42,928 nucleotides of DNA, taken from assembly GCA_003635315.1 (NCBI GenBank), contig PYJD01000013.1, positions 1 through 42,928 of the forward strand. The letters are read 5' to 3'. Below the pieces are notes generated by a model, which saw only the letters and a program-made list of their open reading frames with translations, was not told the origin of the DNA and made no database searches. Positions 1-7,210 of this stretch are shown here, piece by piece. Source of the stretch: Candidatus Poribacteria bacterium (GTDB taxonomy: Bacteria > Poribacteria > WGA-4E > WGA-3G). A program made the translations under genes and the position numbers. Each line of letters opens with the position of its first letter. The first letter of the stretch is position 1.

Positions 1-509
1 CCGCGGGGTCGTTTGAGGTCTGTGTTATCGCAAACCTGCTGTTTGGGTGCTGAAGGGGTAGGTTCCGATGATGTGTCATCTCGGACAATCTGCTCTATAA
101 GCATTGGATAAGAATCTCGCTTTTTGACACTCACTATAGATACGCCTAAAAACGACATACCTGGAATCGTTTTTCCGTATAATGAGGAAAAGAAACGGGA
201 TAAACCGTAAGTGTTTTTCCCCGATTTTGACTTGACTGTTTCGTCTGCCGAAAAGAAATATTCGCTTTCAGGATCAAGCAGATGTGAACGAAAAAAGATC
301 CAAAAGAGAGTTCCCCAAGGTATATCGATGTTAAAAAAGCGTTGTATCGTGCGGTAGCTACCCCCTTTTGGTGTCCAACGAGAGATATTTAGCATTGTGA
401 CCCGTCCAGTCATCGCAAGTAGTGCAAATACAACTATAGAAAAATGGCGTAGTGTCGCTGTTGATAAATGTGGTGCAAAAACTGTAAAAAGTGCTATAAT
501 TTCTGGCAT
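1..509 (-). CDS. DDE transposase (IS4/IS701-like), 3' part cut off by window edge
   Basis: The minus strand is open from an ATG at 509 to the window start, about 169 codons with no stop, so the C-terminal part lies outside. The translation begins MPEIIALFTVFAPHLSTATL and continues with LAMTGRVTML, then SRWTPKGGSYRTIQRFFN. This is the N-terminal layout of DDE-superfamily transposases common in cyanobacteria and related repeat-rich genomes. The first catalytic Asp is probably D89 in SADETV, followed by KSGKNTYGLSRFFSSLYGK. The second Asp and the Glu are beyond the edge. An AGGA ribosome site lies just before the ATG. Family is recognised from memory; the IS4 versus IS701 label is uncertain. It is transcribed away from the Bat-like operon and may mark an assembly or insertion boundary. 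Confidence 0.8.
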   Translation of the reverse strand, partial: MPEIIALFTVFAPHLSTATLRHFSIVVFALLAMTGRVTMLNISRWTPKGGSYRTIQRFFNIDIPWGTLFWIFFRSHLLDPESEYFFSADETVKSKSGKNTYGLSRFFSSLYGKTIPGMSFLGVSIVSVKKRDSYPMLIEQIVRDDTSSEPTPSAPKQQVCDNTDLKRPR

Positions 510-513
510 GGCG

Positions 514-558
514 AATGTCCTGTTGATGATATATTATGGTTTTATACCATAGGACATT
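514..558. repeat. Inverted repeat upstream of the partial transposase
   Basis: AATGTCCT (514-521) pairs with AGGACATT (551-558), and an inner ATGGT (536-540) pairs with ACCAT (546-550). The structure lies directly in front of the transposase start. It could be part of an insertion-sequence end or a hairpin in the 5' leader; without the other end of the element this cannot be decided. Confidence 0.4.
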
Positions 559-739
559 TGCCTTATTTATTCAACTATTTTGGCGAAGGTATTGCAATTA
601 GAAATAGTATTATTATAATTACGGATTTTACGTTACAGGTTTCTGTATTGCTGGATTGGAAATCATGTAGCAACTTGGAGGTAATTCGCTAAGAACGATT
701 CAAAATTATGAATTGAACTATATTGGAAATGTCTATTCC

Positions 740-768
740 TTGCAAATCCTAACATGAAACTGTATAAT
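740..768 (+). promoter_or_regulatory. Sigma70-like promoter of the TPR/BatD operon
   Basis: TTGCAA (740-745), a 17-base spacer and a perfect TATAAT (763-768) precede the ATG at 775. A start site 7 bases after the -10 box would fall at about 775, so the mRNA may be leaderless. No Shine-Dalgarno sequence is visible before 775, which agrees with this. Confidence 0.6.
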
Positions 769-774
769 TATTGA

Positions 775-1398
775 ATGTTTAATAGAGTGATATACGGAAT
801 TCTACTCTTATTTATTCTTACTTGCCTTATTGGTTGGATTGGTGGATGGTCTCGGAATATTAGATCTGGTCTTCAATTCTACTCAGATGGAGATTATAAT
901 GCAGCATTCGTACAATTTCAAAATGCTGTTGCTCATAGACCAAACGATTCTTTATCCCATCATAACCTGGGTACAGTCTTATATAAACAGGGTGAATATC
1001 AGATAGCAATTGGAGCATTTCAGACTGCACTTTTAATTGATAATTCATCTAATGAAGCCGCGATTTTATATAATTTAGGTAATGCACAATTTCAATTGAA
1101 TGATCTTGAAGGTTCAGTTATTTCGTATAGAGAATGTCTAAGAATAAACCCTAATGATGCTGATGCGAAACATAATCTTAAAATTGCTTTACAACTCTTA
1201 AAGGAACAACAGAATCAATCGAACACACAACAAAACGAATCGAAGAAAAAAGATAGTATACAGACAGAATCAAAGAGAATCTCAAAATCAGAAACACTAC
1301 AACTGCTTGATGAACTGAGCAAAAATGAGAATAAGCGTCGACAAGAAATCCTACAAGAAAAACTTAAGGATGGATATCGACGTGAGAAAGACTGGTAG
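775..1398 (+). CDS. Membrane-anchored TPR protein (BatC/BatE-like)
   Basis: A 207-residue protein with one N-terminal membrane segment (about residues 7-24), then roughly three tetratricopeptide repeats (about 38-135, e.g. SLSHHNLGTVLYKQGEYQIA and AAILYNLGNAQFQLNDLEGS). A charged Gln/Lys/Ser-rich tail ends in REKDW. This is the build of the TPR partner in Bacteroides aerotolerance (Bat) operons, whose members often end in KDW. TPRs make protein-protein scaffolds, here probably on the membrane surface. The next gene is BatD-like and overlaps or nearly touches it, which supports the assignment. MoxR and the usual BatA/BatB vWA proteins are not in the window. Molecular function in this family is poorly known. 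Confidence 0.75.
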   Translation: MFNRVIYGILLLFILTCLIGWIGGWSRNIRSGLQFYSDGDYNAAFVQFQNAVAHRPNDSLSHHNLGTVLYKQGEYQIAIGAFQTALLIDNSSNEAAILYNLGNAQFQLNDLEGSVISYRECLRINPNDADAKHNLKIALQLLKEQQNQSNTQQNESKKKDSIQTESKRISKSETLQLLDELSKNENKRRQEILQEKLKDGYRREKDW

Positions 1399-1411
1399 TT
1401 TTCCTAAATTT

Positions 1412-3016
1412 ATGTGGCATCACCGTTATTGTATTCTTGCAATTTTACTTTTTACAACAGTTGCAAGATGCCAGGATGTTACAGTTGCAGCTGTTATCAC
1501 CCCAAAACATATACAGATAAATGAAAGAGCTCGATTAGATTTAACAATGTCAGGGAAGACATTGATGGGTCATATCGGTCTGCCAACCTTTAATTTCCTC
1601 CCGAATTTTCTCGCTATACCATTATCGAACAAAACCATACCTAAATTGATTGACGATAAAGTTACAGTCGAAATGAATTGGTCTTATGAACTCATTCCTC
1701 AAAAAGTCGGAAAAATAGAGCTTTCTAATGTTAAATTTTCTTACCAAAACACAAATTTTTTTGCTAACCCCGGAACAATTATCGTTGGGGCAGTTGACAC
1801 ATACAGAGACTCCTCAACAGGAGGAATTCATAAGGTTCAAGCAGAGGCAAGTAATAAGAAACCGTATATAAATGAACCAATCGAATATAAATTTCGATAT
1901 CTCTATACGACGATCCTACCGACTCTTGAATCTCCGATTAAGACATTACCAGCCATGAAGGATTTTATGGTTGATGAATCTGTTGGGGAATTGATATCAT
2001 CTGGAAAAGTTGATGGTTTTCATTATGAAGAATATATGCTAAGGATATATCCTGAAAAAGAGGGAAGAATTGTCATTCCACCTGCTGAACTCAAATTACC
2101 AATTCAAGGTAATCCCAAGATATTAAAGACGGATATGATTGCCATAAATGTTCAGCAATTTCCAACGATTGGTAAACCGTCTAACTTCGATGGTACGGTT
2201 GGCGATTATAAAATTACAGCACAAATTGATCGATCCCGATTGGAAGTAAGAGATGCACTTACAATGACTATAAAATTCATTGGAAAGGGTAATTACAGAA
2301 CAATAAAACCTCCGATTATATCGAATATTGATGGATTTAGAGTTGATCCACCCGTCTCAGTTCAGATTCAGGTTGAAAAAACCCCAGTATTTACTTATGT
2401 CATTATTCCATTGAAGACTGGAATACTAAAAATACCTTCAATAAGCTTAACATCATTCAATACACAGAATAAAACATACCAAACAACCTCTACTACTCCG
2501 TTTCCAATTACTGTTGTCCCACGTCCATCTGACGTTATAAATGATGAAGAAAGTAATTTTAATTGGATCTGGATCAGTCTTCTCATCCTACCGATAGTAT
2601 TAGTAATTGGATATATAGGTATTCGGATGTATAAAAAATATAATAAAATTATTGACAATGGATCTGGTAACGGTCCTTCGATTTCCCCTATTGAAAAAGC
2701 AATTTCAAGGCTTAATTCTATTGCTACAACTTCAGATGAAACCACAAGGGTATCTTTCGGTGATTCGATTACACGTATTTTGCATCAATATTTATGTGAT
2801 CTCAAGGGGGATGAGTTGAGACAGCTTAATGATACAGAATTAGAGGCTTTTTGTACTAAATTAGGATTATCTGATGAGATTGTGAAGGAGTTGTTGGATA
2901 TTCTTTCCAAATGTAAGTATCATAAGTATGCTCCTGTATCTATTTCTGCAGAGGAACAAAATGGATTATTGGAACGCACAGAAAACATAATTAAGTTGAT
3001 TGAAAAAAATCAATGA
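1412..3016 (+). CDS. BatD-like protein (oxygen-tolerance family)
   Basis: With the ATG at 1412 the protein is 534 residues. It starts with a clean signal peptide (MWHHRYCILAILLFTTVARC), which is why this start is chosen. ATGs at 1370 and 1325 in the same frame would add 14 or 29 residues and overlap the TPR gene; none has a convincing ribosome site. A long extracytoplasmic beta-rich region follows (opening VTVAAVITPKHIQINERARL, typical of BatD), then one membrane segment at about 385-408 and a cytoplasmic tail of about 125 residues. BatD proteins are thought to act in an envelope complex with vWA and TPR partners. The neighbours fit that: TPR protein upstream, vWA protein three genes downstream. 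Confidence 0.75.
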   Translation: MWHHRYCILAILLFTTVARCQDVTVAAVITPKHIQINERARLDLTMSGKTLMGHIGLPTFNFLPNFLAIPLSNKTIPKLIDDKVTVEMNWSYELIPQKVGKIELSNVKFSYQNTNFFANPGTIIVGAVDTYRDSSTGGIHKVQAEASNKKPYINEPIEYKFRYLYTTILPTLESPIKTLPAMKDFMVDESVGELISSGKVDGFHYEEYMLRIYPEKEGRIVIPPAELKLPIQGNPKILKTDMIAINVQQFPTIGKPSNFDGTVGDYKITAQIDRSRLEVRDALTMTIKFIGKGNYRTIKPPIISNIDGFRVDPPVSVQIQVEKTPVFTYVIIPLKTGILKIPSISLTSFNTQNKTYQTTSTTPFPITVVPRPSDVINDEESNFNWIWISLLILPIVLVIGYIGIRMYKKYNKIIDNGSGNGPSISPIEKAISRLNSIATTSDETTRVSFGDSITRILHQYLCDLKGDELRQLNDTELEAFCTKLGLSDEIVKELLDILSKCKYHKYAPVSISAEEQNGLLERTENIIKLIEKNQ

Positions 3017-3066
3017 ATACAATTATTTAATATATGACATATATAAATTCATAAAAAGGGATGTAA

Positions 3067-3567
3067 ATGGAAATATTTTGGTTATTTATTCGATGGATAC
3101 ATGTATTGGCAGCAGTGACTTGGATAGGAGGTAATCTCACTTTAGCAATGATTATTGTCCCCTATTTTAGGCAGAATTTACCTCCAGTAAAACGAATTCT
3201 GTTGCTCACAGAGATAGGAAAGAGATTTGAACCAATTGTATGGGGTTGTGTTTTTATCTTGTTATTTACTGGTATAGGGAATGTATTTGAGAGTTTAGGT
3301 TTATCAGATATTGAGGTAAATGCATATATGAGGACATTACTCATTAAATTGATACTGTTTATTATCTTAATTATCCTTACAGCAATGCATAGTTTTGTAT
3401 TTGGTCCAAAACTATCGTCTGCAATTGAAGGGTTAGATGAAGAACTGGAAACACTTCCTACTGATGTGGACGCTATTCGGAAGAGACTTGCTTTTGTATC
3501 CAGTTTGATGGGTGTCGTATCATTATTAGTCCTACTTGCTGCAGTTGCCCTTAGGATGGGAATATAA
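3067..3567 (+). CDS. Four-helix membrane protein, CopD-like
   Basis: A 166-residue very hydrophobic protein with about four membrane helices (roughly 5-27, 55-75, 85-107 and 143-163). The N-terminal FIRWIHVLAAVTWIGGN motif, with a His and a Trp-Ile-Gly-Gly at the first helix, is typical of CopD-family and related small haem- or copper-associated membrane proteins. A second His (MHSFVFGP) lies after helix 3. AAGGGATGTAA before the ATG gives a reasonable ribosome site. It stands 50 bases after the BatD-like gene and 7 bases before the cas6-like ATG, so it is probably co-transcribed with both. Metal or haem binding is inferred, not shown. Confidence 0.6.
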   Translation: MEIFWLFIRWIHVLAAVTWIGGNLTLAMIIVPYFRQNLPPVKRILLLTEIGKRFEPIVWGCVFILLFTGIGNVFESLGLSDIEVNAYMRTLLIKLILFIILIILTAMHSFVFGPKLSSAIEGLDEELETLPTDVDAIRKRLAFVSSLMGVVSLLVLLAAVALRMGI

Positions 3568-3574
3568 TCTATAC

Positions 3575-4327
3575 ATGCGTATTCAAATTATTGCTGATGT
3601 TGGAAAAGGGATCACACTACCTATCAACTATAACCATATGCTTGTAGGTATAATTTACCGTTTCCTGTCTGAATCTAACCCAGAGTATGCGGATTTTCTT
3701 CATGATGAAGGGTATAATGCTGCAGAAAAACGGTTCAAACTGTTTACATTCTCTCAGTTGATGGCAGATAATAGAAGGATTAATGGGGATCAGATCTTTT
3801 TTGGATCAAAGTTAATATGGTATGTTTCTTCACCAGTAGAAACTTTCCTATCCCACTTTGCTGATACTCTCCTAACACAAGGAATTATTTCATTTGGCAA
3901 ACATCAACTCAGGATAATTGATGTAAAAATACCGCGTATCCCTCGTATACAATCAGAGATGATATTCAGATGTATTTCCCCTATTGTCATGTCCGCAGTT
4001 CGAGAAACAAACGGAAAACGTAGCATGCACTATTGCCTGTATGATGATCCGGAATTATCCGAACTCATACGTCATAATTTAATCCGAAAATATGATGCCA
4101 TCAATGATCGTGAACCGTCCAGTAACGATCTAATATTCGAATTTGATAAGAGATATATTGATAGGAAACAGGGACGTGTTTCACGGTTAGTTGACTTTAA
4201 AGGAATTAAGATTCGTGGTATCTTGTGTCCATTTCGAGTAAGCGGGAGTCCAGAGTTGATTCAGATTGGGTATGAATGCGGTTTTGGCGATAAGAATAGT
4301 GCTGGATTTGGGATGGTTGAGGTATAG
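3575..4327 (+). CDS. cas6: CRISPR-associated endoribonuclease Cas6 family protein (orphan)
   Basis: The ATG at 3575, 7 bases after the previous stop, gives 250 residues. Family hallmarks are visible: LPINYNHMLVGIIYRFL near the N-terminus, FLHDEGY (His43), then FKLFTFSQL (residues 54-62). A C-terminal glycine-rich loop GYECGFGDKNSAGFGMVEV closes the second ferredoxin-like fold. Tyr28, His43 and Lys52 lie where the catalytic Tyr/His/Lys of archaeal Cas6 are known to sit. Cas6 enzymes cut CRISPR precursor RNA within its repeats. No CRISPR array and no other cas gene is in the window, and the gene sits inside a Bat-like operon, which is unusual. An earlier in-frame start at 3536 would overlap the CopD-like gene and lacks family similarity. 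Confidence 0.85.
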   Translation: MRIQIIADVGKGITLPINYNHMLVGIIYRFLSESNPEYADFLHDEGYNAAEKRFKLFTFSQLMADNRRINGDQIFFGSKLIWYVSSPVETFLSHFADTLLTQGIISFGKHQLRIIDVKIPRIPRIQSEMIFRCISPIVMSAVRETNGKRSMHYCLYDDPELSELIRHNLIRKYDAINDREPSSNDLIFEFDKRYIDRKQGRVSRLVDFKGIKIRGILCPFRVSGSPELIQIGYECGFGDKNSAGFGMVEV

Positions 4328-4381
4328 TGGGACAGCAGATTCATTTAGTCTATTAAAAAATCCTTCTAATAGGGTATAGTG

Positions 4382-5605
4382 ATGTATCTAAAAAAACCGA
4401 TTTTAAGAAAGACTCATCGAGAAAGACATCGAATCAAAGCTTTCGTAATTTCTTTAGTAATCCATTTCGTGATAGTGATAGTATTCTTCCTCTTTTTCCT
4501 CAATCAAGGAGAATTCGATATAGAGAAAATACCTTCTGAAACACTACCTGAATTACCAATACAGATGGTCAATAAGAAAGAGACATTAGATCCGAAATTA
4601 ACTATGGTAAATGAAGAAATACCGGTTCCACAAAACAGACATGTAAAAAGAGAAGTAAATATCGTCAAACCCAATCAGTCAAAAGAGATTGCCAAGTTAA
4701 ATGGTAACCCAATCCAATCGGAAAATCAAGGACAGTTAATGACATCATCCAAATTTGTTCCACATTTTGATAATCCTAACCTCTCAACGGATATCCTTTT
4801 AAAACCTAATGTCGAATCTATTATGTCACCAGAATTACCATCTGGTGTTATACGTGGTAAAGACTCAAAAGCTCGCAATTTTAAAAGTAAGGGAAATTCA
4901 CAAAAAAATACCGGGAAAGGTGTCAGAGAAACAGGATCAGGAAAGAAAAACGGTAGTAGTAGTGGTGAGTCGGAAGGAAATAAAGACGGGAGTGGCACAG
5001 GTAATGGTAGTGGTGGCACAGGTAATGGTAAAGGCAACACTTCACGCAAAACCATTGAGAAAATGACAAATGATATTATAGCAAGCAGTGGTGGCAACCC
5101 CATAGATGTCGTCTTGGTCTTGGATAGATCCGGTAGTGTGAATGATAGTATCAGATCCTTGACAGAACATCTGTCTGATGAGAGTGATGCCTACAAAACT
5201 TCAAAGATAGACCTGTTGTTCGGTCTAACAATTTTCTATACCAGAAAACATTCGAAAAAAGAGGAACATATAATAGAGTTATTGCCACTCACGCGGAACA
5301 TATCTGCATACAAACAGGAATATTATTCAATTAGGATCGCAGGTGATGAATACGTATTAGATGCTATCCTACATACAGTGACAAAAGTAAAGTTTAGAAC
5401 AGATTCTATGAAACATCTTATCCTCCTCACTGATGAAATTGAGTTTACCAGCATACATAGGCATACATTAGATAGTGTTATAAAACTTTGTCAAAAAAGC
5501 AAGATCTCTGTGAATGTCTTCGGCGGAAATTATCCCGATCATAAACGCATTGCAAAAGAAACAGGTGGGAGTTGGTACAAAATACCTATACATGGAATGA
5601 AGTAA
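4382..5605 (+). CDS. Membrane-anchored von Willebrand factor A domain protein
   Basis: About 407 residues (a GTG at 4379 directly precedes the ATG; AGGG lies about 10 bases upstream). It has a basic N-terminus, one membrane segment (about 23-42, with a TonB-like SLVIHF start), and a long polar linker. A Gly/Ser/Asn-rich low-complexity stretch (about 180-222, GTGNGSGGTGNGKGN) precedes a vWA domain from about 242 to the end. The MIDAS metal site is intact: VLVLDRSGSV gives Asp-x-Ser-x-Ser around residue 248, and LILLTDE gives the later Asp. The protein probably exposes a metal-dependent binding domain outside the membrane. Its place after TPR and BatD-like genes suggests it plays the BatA/BatB role, although its architecture differs from those. 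Confidence 0.8.
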   Translation: MYLKKPILRKTHRERHRIKAFVISLVIHFVIVIVFFLFFLNQGEFDIEKIPSETLPELPIQMVNKKETLDPKLTMVNEEIPVPQNRHVKREVNIVKPNQSKEIAKLNGNPIQSENQGQLMTSSKFVPHFDNPNLSTDILLKPNVESIMSPELPSGVIRGKDSKARNFKSKGNSQKNTGKGVRETGSGKKNGSSSGESEGNKDGSGTGNGSGGTGNGKGNTSRKTIEKMTNDIIASSGGNPIDVVLVLDRSGSVNDSIRSLTEHLSDESDAYKTSKIDLLFGLTIFYTRKHSKKEEHIIELLPLTRNISAYKQEYYSIRIAGDEYVLDAILHTVTKVKFRTDSMKHLILLTDEIEFTSIHRHTLDSVIKLCQKSKISVNVFGGNYPDHKRIAKETGGSWYKIPIHGMK

Positions 5606-5650
5606 AGCATCTATTTATCTGTCTTCCCACATATCACACCATCTTCTGTA

Positions 5651-5688
5651 GGCGGTGAATGCCATACGCGCATTCATACCGTTGATTT
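5651..5688 (-). repeat. Reverse-oriented copy of the AATCAACGG...GAATG palindromic repeat
   Basis: Read on the minus strand this reads AAATCAACGGTATGAATG then CGCGTATGGCATTCACCGCC. It matches the core of the repeats at 6381-6499 and 18907-18972 (AATCAACGGTATGAATGCC...GGCATTC). It is probably a decayed member of the same intergenic palindrome family. Confidence 0.5.
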
Positions 5689-5737
5689 GGATTCCGATCC
5701 CCGATCTACTTTACAACAGTTAATGGTAAAACTATTG

Positions 5738-5752
5738 TTAGAAATGGTATAA
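5738..5752. repeat. Solitary TTAGAAATGGTATAA repeat end
   Basis: TTAGAAATGGTATAA matches the right ends of the small inverted-repeat elements at 29996-30111 and 35964-36093. No clear left end (TAATACCATTTCT) lies within 130 bases upstream, so this is a lone or decayed end. Confidence 0.45.
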
Positions 5753-5804
5753 CATCAATTATACTAATGTCTCCATATCTCATTAGAATTGAAGAGTAAA
5801 AACA

Positions 5805-6061
5805 ATGTCAAATTCTACAATTTCTACAGGTGTAGTCCATGATGTACCACCCGATTTACGACAGACTTTAATTTCAACAAGTGATCTTATAGATGCTTGG
5901 AATGATTTAACACCCTTGCTCGAAATGAATGGATCTGTTGGGTTACATCTGCTAAGAAACCGGAAACTCGAAGTAAGAGAATTAAACGTGTAGGTGTTGA
6001 GTTGATTGAGGGTAAACGTCGACCATGTTGTTGGTCCGGATGTAAACATCGTAAAAAATAG
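5805..6061 (+). pseudogene. YdeI/OmpD-associated family protein, single-base frameshift
   Basis: The first frame (from ATG 5805) reads MSNSTISTGVVHDVPPDLRQ and later LIDAWNDLTP, then loses family sense and stops at about 5993. Shifting frame at the ACACCCTTGCT run (about 5910-5920) restores LARNEWICWVTSAKKPETRS, then KRIKRVGVELIEGKRRPCCW and SGCKHRKK, stopping at 6059-6061. The joined product, about 85 residues, matches the C-terminal domain of the bacteriocin-protection YdeI/OmpD-associated family as I know it. One base, most simply one C of the CCC run, is missing. Either the gene is recently dead or the assembly has an error. It lies alone in repeat-rich DNA. Confidence 0.8.
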
Positions 6062-6159
6062 ATGATTTAAGTTTTCCAATAGATGAACCCGATTACCTAA
6101 ATCTATAGAAATTCAAATTGGACTATCCTACAGGATTTAAATCTCTCCATTTCTATAAC

Positions 6160-6347
6160 TAATACCATTTCTAAATGATAATATAACTCAAGTTGCTACA
6201 TACAAGAATTTAGAACGGCAGACACCGTTTTTAATAGGAAATAGGATATTTTTCGTAAGATTTTGTAAAGCAAACTGTTAGTTTGCTCACTAAAAGACAC
6301 AATCTAACAGATTGTGCTACATAGGTGGCAACTTGGGTTAATATAAC
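6160..6347. repeat. Composite palindromic element with outer inverted repeats and twin hairpins
   Basis: It begins TAATACCATTTCTAA (6160-6174), the same left end as the elements near 30.0 and 36.0 kb. Imperfect inverted arms follow: ATATAACTCAAGTTGCTAC (about 6181-6199) against GTGGCAACTTGGGTTAATAT (about 6326-6345). Two perfect small hairpins lie inside: GCAAACT/AGTTTGC (6270-6276, 6280-6286) and ACAATCT/AGATTGT (6299-6305, 6309-6315). Their centres, CTGTTAG and CTAACAG, are reverse complements, so the two hairpins could also pair with each other. Confidence 0.65.
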
Positions 6348-6380
6348 ATAATCCAGAAGTTACAAATCAAGGAATCAAGA

Positions 6381-6499
6381 AATCAACGCAGAATCCGCGT
6401 ATGGAATTCGTCGGGTATGAATGTCATAAGACATTCCCAAATCAACACCGAATCCATGTGGGGAATTCGGTGGATATGAATGTCATATGAAGATTAAGT
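6381..6499 (+). repeat. Two tandem ~59-bp palindromic units
   Basis: Unit 1 starts ATCAACGCAGAATCCGCG at 6382 and unit 2 starts ATCAACACCGAATCCATG at 6441, 59 bases apart. Both continue with a GGAATTC box, then TATGAATGTCAT. Unit 1 contains GAATGTC/GACATTC dyad symmetry. A related copy is at 18907-18972. Confidence 0.7.
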
Positions 6500-6530
6500 T
6501 ATTAATTCAGTAATTTATCAACGAGCGATA

Positions 6531-6572
6531 AATCACACTACTACGAACCAGTCTGTTTGTAGTAGTGTGATT
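6531..6572. repeat. Perfect 14-bp stem hairpin
   Basis: AATCACACTACTAC (6531-6544) is perfectly complementary to GTAGTAGTGTGATT (6559-6572) across a 14-base loop. No U-tract follows, so a terminator role is doubtful. It could be a transposon remnant or a structured RNA element. Confidence 0.65.
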
Positions 6573-6809
6573 CATTGCCCATCAATTACCCAAAGTATTA
6601 TTAAATCTTCATTAGACATTCCTCGTGTGGCATTTGTCGGGAGAAAAGGATGTAGTGAGTACGATTTCTATAAACATATAATCCCTATAATACTGAAGAC
6701 CATCAAAATGGATTTATCTGTTAATGCCACTTTTCGGTATAACTTTCAGTAAATCAAAAAAACGAGGTACTCTTAAAACTAAATAACCCTGATAAAGATA
6801 AAAGAAAAC

Positions 6810-6838
6810 TTGACATTTTTTTTGGCAAATGTTATCTT
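6810..6838 (+). promoter_or_regulatory. Possible promoter with long leader to the 7211 gene
   Basis: TTGACA (6810-6815), 17-base spacer, TATCTT (6833-6838). The next credible gene start is 7211, so a transcript from here would have a leader of about 365 bases that includes the 6911-6938 repeat. Confidence 0.4.
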
Positions 6839-6910
6839 ATTATTAATGTAACGACTTGTGCCAGTTAACTAAATGTTTGTATTAAATTTACATATGCTGT
6901 ATTTAACATA

Positions 6911-6938
6911 TAAACATTTCGTCCCTACAGGACTCAAG
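6911..6938 (+). repeat. TAAACATTTCGTCCC repeat
   Basis: TAAACATTTCGTCCCTACAG followed by GACTCAAG closely matches TAAACATTCCGTCCCGATGG followed by GACTAAAG at 19004-19031. Each holds a small GTCC/GGAC dyad. It appears to be a dispersed intergenic repeat. Confidence 0.6.
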
Positions 6939-7210
6939 AGGGTTCAAAGAAAAAGGAAAACGCTCCAAAACCTTCTGTTTATGTGAAAAAAATTTTCTAC
7001 AATTAGTTATTTAGCACAACTCGTTAAAGTAAGGTTAAGTTATACGATATAGAGGGCTATCGTACAGTCTGTTCAAGTCATTAGTCGTGTAAATCCCTCT
7101 TTTTATGTGTTTTAATTTCAAATGGATAGTATCAATAAATACCTCATGCAAATTACTACATTTTGCATAATCACTTAGTGAATACTGTCATTAATTGTAA
7201 GAGGATACTC

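Larger units (their letters stand above)
5606..7210. other. 1.6-kb repeat-rich stretch with one gene remnant
   Basis: No intact gene is convincing here. It holds the frameshifted YdeI-type remnant (5805-6061) and several palindromic repeats (5651-5688, 5738-5752, 6160-6347, 6381-6499, 6531-6572, 6911-6938), all listed separately. There is also a promoter-like TTGACA/TATCTT pair at 6810-6838. A 61-codon GTG-started frame at 6567-6752 lies over a hairpin and has no recognisable relatives. Confidence 0.6.

Noticed and set aside
468..692. 74-codon plus-strand frame
   Set aside because: It covers the start and upstream hairpin of the minus-strand transposase and has no family-like sequence.
4809..5103. 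Alternative frames on both strands across the Gly/Ser-rich linker of the vWA protein
   Set aside because: Low-complexity coding sequence stays open in several frames by composition.
6381..6499. Possible short CRISPR array
   Set aside because: Only two degenerate 59-bp units, no spacer pattern, and the same sequence occurs elsewhere as a dispersed palindrome.
6567..6752. 61-codon frame starting with GTG inside the 14-bp hairpin
   Set aside because: No ribosome site, no recognisable motif, and the start lies in a palindrome. It may be a gene remnant, but this cannot be supported.
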